Positions 7,294-11,473 of a DNA stretch of 11,473 bases are shown here, piece after piece. A program made the position numbers and the translations under genes. The notes under the pieces were generated by a model that was not told the DNA's origin, ran no database searches, and worked only from the letters and a program-made list of their open reading frames with translations. The DNA comes from Rhodocyclaceae bacterium (GTDB lineage Bacteria > Pseudomonadota > Gammaproteobacteria > Burkholderiales > Rhodocyclaceae). Location of the stretch: contig JAFSWK010000224.1 in NCBI GenBank assembly GCA_017444505.1, positions 1 to 11,473 on the forward strand. Reading direction: 5' to 3'. Within the stretch, counting starts at the first letter, position 1. The number at the start of each line of letters is the position of its first letter.

Positions 7294-8466
7294 TCAGATG
7301 CGCATCGGCATGACGACGTATTTGAAGTGGCTGTTGTCCGGCGCGGTGATGAGGATGCTGGAATTGCTGTCGCTGAAATGCCATTCGATGTGCTCGCTGT
7401 CCAGATGGTTGAGCACATCGAGCAGGTAGGTGATGTTGAAGCCGATGTCGATTGCCTGCCCGTTCGCGTCAACTTCCAGCTCTTCCTGCGCTTCTTCCTG
7501 TTCGCTGTTGGAGGTGACGATTTTCAGCACCTTGTCTTCCAGCACCAGCCGCACACCGGGGAATTTGTCGCTGGTGAGAATGGCTGCACGCGAGAGCGCA
7601 TCGTGGAAAGCCGCGCGTTCCAGCAGCAGCATGTGCGGCAGCGCCTGCGGGATGACGCGCTCGTAGTCGGGGAATTTGCCGTCAATGAGCTTGCTGGCCA
7701 GCTCAATGCTGGCAAAACGGAAGGTAATCTGCGCCGGGCCGATGAGTACTTCCAGCGCCTCCGAGTTGTCGGCAAGCTGGCGGCTGAGTTCCTGCACCGT
7801 CTTGCGCGGGATGATGATTTCCTGACGCGCGGCGACCGGATTTTCCAGCGTGGTTTCCGCATAGGCCAGACGGTGACCGTCAGTGGCCACAGCGCGCAGC
7901 GTGCTGCCATCGGCGACCAGCAGCAGGCCGTTGAGGTAGTAACGGATGTCTTGCTGCGCCATGGCGTAGGCGACCTGGTCAAGCAGCGCCTTGAACACTT
8001 GCTGGCTGATGAGGATGCGGGTGGCGCTGTCAGCTTCAATTTTCATGCGCGGGTAATCCGCAGCAGGCAGGGTTTGCAACATGAAACGGGCTTTGCCGGC
8101 GCGGATGGACATGCGCCCCGTCTCCGGCGTGAGCCGTGCATCTGCCGCCGCGCTGCGCGGGGCAGCCGCCTGGGCGTTGGCTTCCAGACTGAGCTGCACG
8201 TCCGCCGTCTCGGGCAGAGCGCGGAGAATATCGAGCAGCTTGCGGGCGTTGACCGTAATCTGGCCGTCGTCACTGCCGATTTCGCTGGCCGTGGAGGTTT
8301 TTACCTGAATGTCGGTATCCGTGGCGGTGAGCGTGAGACTCTCGCCCGATTTTTCCAGCAGGACGTTGGAGAGAATCGGCAGGGTGTGACGCTTTTCAAC
8401 AATGTTGGCAACCGCTTGCAGAGGCAGGAGCAGGTTGTTGCGGGGGATTTTGAGGAAGTGGGACAT
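7294..8466 (-). CDS. dnaN: DNA polymerase III beta subunit (sliding clamp)
   Basis: DnaN forms the ring-shaped dimer that tethers DNA polymerase III to DNA and binds many repair proteins. The product is 390 residues; E. coli DnaN is 366. Recognisable segments are the N-terminal LLLPLQAV..VEKRHTLPILSNVLL, the domain I element NARKLLDILRALPE, LQTLPAADYPRM, the middle-domain stretch YYLNGLLLVADGSTLRAVATDGHRLAYAE, and the family-typical C-terminus VVMPMRI. The extra length comes largely from an Ala-rich insertion at about residues 96-118, between LSLEA and MSIRAGKARF. The start was set at the ATG at 8466 (MSHFLKIPRN); an upstream in-frame TTG gives an implausible extension. A GGAA about 12 nt before the ATG is the only Shine-Dalgarno-like sequence. 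The gene lies 59 bp after dnaA and 44 bp before gyrB on the same strand. Confidence 0.96.
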   Translation of the reverse strand: MSHFLKIPRNNLLLPLQAVANIVEKRHTLPILSNVLLEKSGESLTLTATDTDIQVKTSTASEIGSDDGQITVNARKLLDILRALPETADVQLSLEANAQAAAPRSAAADARLTPETGRMSIRAGKARFMLQTLPAADYPRMKIEADSATRILISQQVFKALLDQVAYAMAQQDIRYYLNGLLLVADGSTLRAVATDGHRLAYAETTLENPVAARQEIIIPRKTVQELSRQLADNSEALEVLIGPAQITFRFASIELASKLIDGKFPDYERVIPQALPHMLLLERAAFHDALSRAAILTSDKFPGVRLVLEDKVLKIVTSNSEQEEAQEELEVDANGQAIDIGFNITYLLDVLNHLDSEHIEWHFSDSNSSILITAPDNSHFKYVVMPMRI

Positions 8467-8501
8467 GGCGTTGAAAGTTCCGGAAAAGGAGTGGAAAGAA
8501 T

Positions 8502-8544
8502 AAAAAAACAAAACAGCAGACAGGGCTAGCTGTGCAAGGTCTGC
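8502..8544 (-). terminator. Possible weak terminator or attenuator between dnaA and dnaN
   Basis: On the minus strand GCAGAC (8544-8539), inside the dnaA 3' end, pairs with GTCTGC (8521-8516) just past its TAG stop. The loop is 17 nt. It is followed by a T-rich run, TGTTTTGTTTTTTTATTC. The stem is short, so the site may only reduce transcription from dnaA into dnaN. Confidence 0.35.
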
Positions 8545-9914
8545 GTGAGCACGTGAATGGCGTGATTCAGTTGCTCGTCTTCCTTGCGCAGACGGGTGAT
8601 GGTTTTGTGGGCGTGCACCACGGTGCTGTGATCCCGCCCGCCGAAGGCCTCACCGATGGCCGGAAGAGAAAGCGGCGTGAGTTCCTTGGCCAGCCACATG
8701 GCAAGCTGGCGCGGACGGGCGACCAGACGGCTGCGGCTTTTGGAGTGCATGTCGGCAACCTTGATGGCGTAGTAGTCGGCCACGACTTTCTGGATGTTTT
8801 CGACGGTGAGCTGGCGGTTGTGCGCGTGCAGCAGGTCTTTCAGGGCTTCGCGGGCGAGTTCCAGCGTAATCGGGCTGTTGTGGAAATTGGCATAGACGCT
8901 GCAACGGTTGAGCGCGCCTTCAAGTTCGCGCACGTTCGAGCGCAAGTGCTTGGCGATGAGGAAGGCGACATCGTGATCCAGATCGATGCCGTTGAGGGCG
9001 GCTTTCTTTTTCAGGATGGCGATGCGCATTTCCAGCTCGGGCGGCTCAATCTGCACGGTCAGCCCCCAGTCGAAGCGGGAAATCAGGCGCGGTTCCAGCC
9101 CCTTGATGTCTTTGGGATAGGTGTCGCAGGTGATGATGATCTGCTTTTTCGCCTCGGTCAGCGCGTTGAAGATGTCGAAAAAGGCATCCTGCGTGCGCTC
9201 CTTGCGGTCGAAAAAGTGGATGTCGTCGATGATTAGCAGGTCCAGCGAGCGGTAATCGCGCTGAAAATTGTCGAAGCTGTTTTTCTGATAGGCGTTGACC
9301 ATTTCGCGCCAGTAGTCGTTGGCGTGAATGTAGCGCACGGCCTTGCCCGGATTGCGGCGGAACACTTCGTTGCCGATGGCCTGCGCCAGATGGGTTTTGC
9401 CCAGACCGACACCGGCGTAAATAAACAGCGGGTTGTAGGCGGCACCGGGATTGGTCGCCACCTGCATGGCGGCGGCGCGGGCAAGGTCGTTGGCGCGACC
9501 CGTGACGTAGTTTTCAAAGCTGGAAGCCGTGCTCAACCGCGTGCGGGCGTAGAGGCGTTCGTTCTGCAAGGCCGGGTCGGCCAGCAAGTCGGCATCATTG
9601 GGCGCGGCAGGCGCTGTGCGCGTGTCATCCTGCGCTTTGCTGCCCGCAGGGCTGCGCGGCTTGCGGGCAGACGCGTGCACGGCCAGCTCGACCTGCATCT
9701 GTTCGCCGCCGTGTTCCACGGCCAGTTCCTGAATGCGCGGCAGATAGCTTTTTTGCACCCACGTCAGAATGCGGCGGTTCGGCGCCAGCAGCCGCAGCCG
9801 CTGCGCATCGTCTGCGTCCGCATCTGCGCTGAGCACGCGCAGCCAGGTGTCGACCTGCTGCTGCGGCAGTTCGTGTTCCAGACAAGACAGACAATGCGAC
9901 CAAAGCTCGGACAT
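8526..9914 (-). CDS. dnaA: Chromosomal replication initiator protein DnaA
   Basis: DnaA is the AAA+ initiator that binds DnaA boxes, melts oriC and loads DnaB helicase. The product is 462 residues; E. coli DnaA is 467. Domain I (1 to about 80) begins MSELWSHCLSCLEHELPQQQ, close to the family pattern. A short low-complexity domain II covers about 81-125. Domain III has Walker A GVGLGKT (168-174), Walker B LLIIDD (226-231), sensor 1 TCDTYP (262-267), the arginine-finger region GLEPRLISRFDWG, and sensor 2 NVRELEG. Domain IV ends with the DnaA signature GGRDHSTVVHAH (425-436). The start was set at the ATG at 9914. The frame is open another 220 codons upstream, but that stretch is antisense to rpmH and rnpA and unlike DnaA. 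No Shine-Dalgarno sequence precedes the ATG. It heads the dnaA-dnaN-gyrB cluster and is divergent from rpmH. Confidence 0.97.
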   Translation of the reverse strand: MSELWSHCLSCLEHELPQQQVDTWLRVLSADADADDAQRLRLLAPNRRILTWVQKSYLPRIQELAVEHGGEQMQVELAVHASARKPRSPAGSKAQDDTRTAPAAPNDADLLADPALQNERLYARTRLSTASSFENYVTGRANDLARAAAMQVATNPGAAYNPLFIYAGVGLGKTHLAQAIGNEVFRRNPGKAVRYIHANDYWREMVNAYQKNSFDNFQRDYRSLDLLIIDDIHFFDRKERTQDAFFDIFNALTEAKKQIIITCDTYPKDIKGLEPRLISRFDWGLTVQIEPPELEMRIAILKKKAALNGIDLDHDVAFLIAKHLRSNVRELEGALNRCSVYANFHNSPITLELAREALKDLLHAHNRQLTVENIQKVVADYYAIKVADMHSKSRSRLVARPRQLAMWLAKELTPLSLPAIGEAFGGRDHSTVVHAHKTITRLRKEDEQLNHAIHVLTQTLHS

Positions 9915-9945
9915 CGGCAGAGGAGACGGGGGAATGCGGGACAAA

Positions 9946-10002
9946 CGGTGAGAAAACCACCGGCGGCACAGAGTACGCAAACGCGCCCTGCGCAGCCGGT
10001 GG
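9946..10002 (-). promoter_or_regulatory. Structured dnaA leader with two mutually exclusive hairpins, attenuator-like
   Basis: On the minus strand CCACCGGC (10002-9995) is the exact reverse complement of GCCGGTGG (9964-9957), enclosing 30 nt. TTTTCTC follows directly, as in an intrinsic terminator. The 3' arm can instead pair downstream: CGGTG (9962-9958) with CACCG (9950-9946) around a 7-nt loop that holds the T-run. The first stem starts about 4 nt after the predicted dnaA transcription start. A regulatory role is inference. Confidence 0.4.
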
Positions 10003-10012
10003 ACGAACTCGT

Positions 10013-10018
10013 ATTGTA
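10013..10018 (-). promoter_or_regulatory. Probable -10 element for dnaA
   Basis: On the minus strand this reads TACAAT, five of six matches to TATAAT. It would give a transcript start near 10006 and a dnaA leader of about 92 nt. The -35 is weak (GCGACG at 18-bp spacing). A run of six A lies just upstream of the -10. Confidence 0.4.
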
Positions 10019-10052
10019 TCCTTTTTTGCCATTGCCCGTCGCTATCCTGATG

Positions 10053-10065
10053 CGGTGCAGCACCG
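10053..10065. repeat. 13-bp perfect dyad just upstream of the rpmH -35
   Basis: CGGTGC (10053-10058) and GCACCG (10060-10065) are exact reverse complements around a single A. The dyad ends 7 bp before the TTGACA of the rpmH promoter and lies on the upstream side of the dnaA -10. It suits a repressor or activator operator, but no known consensus was recognised. Confidence 0.45.
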
Positions 10066-10072
10066 GAAATGC

Positions 10073-10101
10073 TTGACAAACATCGCCCTACGCGATTGAA
10101 T
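10073..10101 (+). promoter_or_regulatory. rpmH promoter (sigma-70 type)
   Basis: A perfect -35 TTGACA (10073-10078) is followed after 17 bp by TTGAAT (10096-10101), four of six matches to the -10 consensus. The start would be near 10108, leaving a T-rich leader of about 32 nt before the rpmH ATG. This is the clearest promoter in the window and probably drives rpmH-rnpA-yidD-yidC. Confidence 0.65.
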
Positions 10102-10139
10102 ACACGGCTTTTCGTTTTTCCTACAGAGCCTAGAAAACC

Positions 10140-10274
10140 ATGAAACGCACCTATCAGCCCTCCGTCGTTCGCCGCAAGCGCACCCACGGCTTTCTCGTTC
10201 GCATGAAAACCCGCGGTGGCCGTGCCGTCATCCGTGCCCGCCGTGCCAAAGGCCGTCATCGCCTCGCCGTCTGA
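10140..10274 (+). CDS. rpmH: 50S ribosomal protein L34
   Basis: This is a 44-residue, very basic protein of the large ribosomal subunit. It begins MKRTYQPSVVRRKRTHGF and continues with MKTRGGRAVI, ARRAKGR and a C-terminal HRLAV. All are family hallmarks and the length is normal. The ATG at 10140 follows a strong promoter at 10073-10101, with no clear Shine-Dalgarno sequence (CTAGAAAACC precedes it). It heads the rpmH-rnpA-yidD-yidC order found in most bacteria. Its 3' part overlaps the probable start of rnpA in another frame. Transcription is divergent from dnaA, so this promoter and the dnaA promoter share the 225-bp intergenic region. Confidence 0.97.
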   Translation: MKRTYQPSVVRRKRTHGFLVRMKTRGGRAVIRARRAKGRHRLAV

Positions 10275-10650
10275 AGCGGCGGGCGCGCACCACGCGAAAG
10301 CCTCGCGCTTTGGCTTTCCGCCTGCCTTTCGCCTGCACAAAACGGAAGAGTTTTCTTCCGTTTTTGCTTTTCGCCGCGCCATTCGTGGCCGTTTTTGCAG
10401 CCTGCACTGGTGTCCGAACGGACTGGCGGGCGCGCGGCTGGGCGTGATTGCCGCCAAACGGCTGGCGCGTCGGGCGCATACGCGCAACCTCGTCAAACGC
10501 ATCGCCCGCGAACGTTTCCGCCTGTTGCGCGCCGGTTTGCCCGCGCATGACTTGATTGTGCGCCTGCACGCCAAGCTGGATGCCGTGCCGCGCGCCGGTC
10601 TGCGTGCCGACCTGGACGCGCTCTATGGCCGTTTGCCGGCGCTGCGCTGA
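10243..10650 (+). CDS. rnpA: Ribonuclease P protein component
   Basis: RnpA is the small basic protein subunit of RNase P; with M1 RNA it removes 5' leaders from pre-tRNAs. The frame shows the N-terminal FRLHKTEEFSSVF and the RNR signature KRLARRAHTRNLVKRIARERFR, followed by HDLIVRLHAKL and a C-terminal LRADLDALYGRL. The start is uncertain. After rpmH ends at 10274 the frame has no ATG, GTG or TTG before the conserved core. In-frame GTG codons lie inside rpmH at 10216, 10222, 10234 and 10243. I chose 10243, the shortest overlap (32 nt), giving 135 residues; typical RnpA is about 115-125. None has a Shine-Dalgarno sequence, so re-initiation coupled to rpmH, or a CTG or ATC start, is possible. 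yidD follows 12 bp after the stop. Confidence 0.9.
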   Translation: MPKAVIASPSEAAGAHHAKASRFGFPPAFRLHKTEEFSSVFAFRRAIRGRFCSLHWCPNGLAGARLGVIAAKRLARRAHTRNLVKRIARERFRLLRAGLPAHDLIVRLHAKLDAVPRAGLRADLDALYGRLPALR

Positions 10651-10662
10651 AGCGTACAAGCC

Positions 10663-10914
10663 ATGCGCGCAGTGCTGCTGGGGCTGATTCGTTTTTACCG
10701 CTACGCCATCAGCCCGCTCACGGGGCCGCGCTGCCGCTTTCAGCCCACTTGTTCGGCCTACGCGCAGGAAGCCATCGAACGCTACGGCGCCTGTCGCGGT
10801 AGCTGGCTGGCGCTCAAACGCCTGCTGCGCTGCCATCCTTTTCATCCCGGCGGCTACGACCCCGTGCCTGACCGCCATTCTTGCCAGACCTTGCCGGAAC
10901 ACCCGCATGGATAA
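10663..10914 (+). CDS. yidD: Membrane protein insertion efficiency factor YidD
   Basis: YidD is a small membrane-associated protein (UPF0161) thought to help the YidC insertase. The 83-residue product has the family layout: an N-terminal amphipathic or hydrophobic segment (LLGLIRFYRYAISPLTG), the Cys-containing motif CRFQPTCSAYAQEAIERYG, the segment GSWLALKRLLRCHPFHPGGYDPVP, and a short variable tail. The length is typical. The ATG at 10663 lies 12 bp after the rnpA stop without a clear Shine-Dalgarno sequence. The last 8 nt overlap the start of yidC in another frame, so translation of the two is probably coupled. It sits in its usual place between rnpA and yidC. Confidence 0.95.
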   Translation: MRAVLLGLIRFYRYAISPLTGPRCRFQPTCSAYAQEAIERYGACRGSWLALKRLLRCHPFHPGGYDPVPDRHSCQTLPEHPHG

Positions 10915-11473
10915 CCATCGCCGCCTGCTTCTTTTCTGCGTTTTTGCGTTTTCCCTCATCATGTTGTGGGAAAACTGGGTGAAACTGCACCAACCGCCGC
11001 CGCCCGCCGCGCCTGTGGCGCAAGTGGCCGCCGATGCTGCGGGGGCGAGTGTTGCGGGCGTGGATGCGGATGTGCCGCAGGCCAGCACGCCCGCAGGGGG
11101 CGCGGCAGTGCCCGAAGCCTCGGACGCACCGGCTTCCGCCGCAGTAGCCGCGCCGTACATGCTGGTGCGCACCGACAAGATGCTGCTGCGCATTTCCGCG
11201 CAAGGCGGCGACCTGACCGGCCTGGAACTGCTGGAACATCCCGTCGAAAAAGGCGAGACGGGCTATTTCCCGCTCTTTGAAGATGGCCGCAATGGTGCCC
11301 GTCACGTCTATCTGGCGCAAAGCGGCCTGTCTGGTCTGGCGGGTTTGCCGAACCACACCACGCGCTTTGAACTGCCCGCCGCCGAAATGACGCTGGCCGA
11401 GGGCGAAGATGAACTCATCGTGCGCCTGCAAGCCGCGCCCATTGCGGGCAGCCCGCTGCGGCTGGTGCGCACG
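10907..11473 (+). CDS. yidC: Membrane protein insertase YidC, N-terminal part, truncated by window edge
   Basis: YidC inserts and folds inner-membrane proteins, alone or with SecYEG. The first 189 codons are visible, open to the right edge. Residues 1 to about 22 (MDNHRRLLLFCVFAFSLIML followed by WENW) match the first transmembrane helix of Gram-negative YidC. A Pro/Ala-rich linker follows (about 26-80), longer and more Ala-rich than in E. coli. The periplasmic beta-domain then begins with YMLVRTDKMLLRISAQGGDLTGLELLEHP, the usual entry motif. The five-helix insertase core lies outside the window. The ATG at 10907 overlaps the yidD 3' end by 8 nt; a GGAAC about 8-12 nt upstream may be a weak ribosome site. 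Codon use matches the neighbours and no frameshift is seen. Confidence 0.95.
   Translation, partial: MDNHRRLLLFCVFAFSLIMLWENWVKLHQPPPPAAPVAQVAADAAGASVAGVDADVPQASTPAGGAAVPEASDAPASAAVAAPYMLVRTDKMLLRISAQGGDLTGLELLEHPVEKGETGYFPLFEDGRNGARHVYLAQSGLSGLAGLPNHTTRFELPAAEMTLAEGEDELIVRLQAAPIAGSPLRLVRT

Larger units (their letters stand above)
9915..10139. other. Divergent dnaA-rpmH intergenic region (225 bp), candidate origin or regulatory region without DnaA boxes
   Basis: This is the longest gene-free stretch in the window. It holds a strong rpmH promoter, a probable dnaA -10, a 13-bp dyad (10053-10065) and overlapping hairpins in the dnaA leader. I scanned both strands by eye for TTATCCACA and found nothing better than six of nine matches. 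There is no clear AT-rich unwinding element; the most AT-rich part is the rpmH leader. Confidence 0.6.

Noticed and set aside
7250..7384. A 45-residue upstream extension of GyrB.
   Set aside because: It would overlap the dnaN 3' end, is His/Gln/Arg-rich, and GyrB proteins begin near MSEQ.
4631..7429. Long plus-strand open frames opposite gyrB (4631-6301 and 6311-7429).
   Set aside because: They mirror the GyrB codon pattern, show low-complexity Val/Phe/Ala-rich sequence and match no family I recognise.
7255..9236. Plus-strand open frames opposite dnaN and dnaA (7255-8529 and 8532-9236).
   Set aside because: Same antisense shadow effect; the minus-strand frames encode clear DnaN and DnaA.
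9915..10574. A 220-codon N-terminal extension of the dnaA frame.
   Set aside because: It crosses rpmH and rnpA in antisense, is Arg/Ala-rich without domains, and DnaA domain I begins normally at the ATG at 9914.
10228..11431. Minus-strand open frames opposite rnpA, yidD and yidC (10228-11193 and 10814-11431).
   Set aside because: They are antisense to three genes with clear family signatures and have no motifs of their own.

Overview
The window is a chromosomal housekeeping segment around dnaA from a GC-rich bacterium (roughly 60% GC by eye, strong G/C bias at third codon positions). The best fit is a betaproteobacterium, probably Burkholderiales or a relative. Three things point there: dnaA, dnaN and gyrB are adjacent with no recF between dnaN and gyrB; this trio is divergent from rpmH-rnpA-yidD-yidC; and the DnaA and GyrB sequences match what I recall of Burkholderiales homologues. 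I cannot name the genus.

Layout, left to right. Positions 1-240 (minus) hold the first 80 codons of a probable Smr-domain protein, running off the left edge. valS (240-3053, minus) lies directly upstream of it and shares one base with its start codon (TGATG). A tRNA-Thr with anticodon TGT and encoded CCA (3163-3238, minus) precedes valS. A short spacer with a perfect inverted repeat separates the tRNA from waaA (3335-4621, plus), the Kdo transferase of lipid A-core assembly, so the cell is Gram-negative. waaA converges on gyrB across a 132-bp spacer rich in hairpins. Then come gyrB (4754-7249), dnaN (7294-8466) and dnaA (8526-9914), all minus and transcribed in the order dnaA, dnaN, gyrB. After a 225-bp divergent intergenic region come rpmH (10140-10274), rnpA (about 10243-10650), yidD (10663-10914) and the 5' part of yidC (10907 to the right edge), all plus and tightly packed.

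How the genes work together. dnaA, dnaN and gyrB supply replication initiation, the sliding clamp and supercoiling. rpmH and rnpA link a ribosomal protein to tRNA 5' processing. yidD and yidC serve inner-membrane protein insertion. valS and tRNA-Thr are translation genes, and waaA builds the outer membrane. No gene-free stretch exceeds 225 bp. I see no mobile element, CRISPR array, phage gene or defence gene.

Nothing here is a new multi-gene system. The points worth a second look are small: no recognisable DnaA boxes in the dnaA-rpmH interval where oriC might be expected; mutually exclusive hairpins in the probable dnaA leader; an rnpA frame with no usual start codon outside rpmH; an Ala-rich insertion of about 20 residues in domain I of the beta clamp; dyads in both divergent promoter regions; and weak or absent Shine-Dalgarno sequences at nearly every start.
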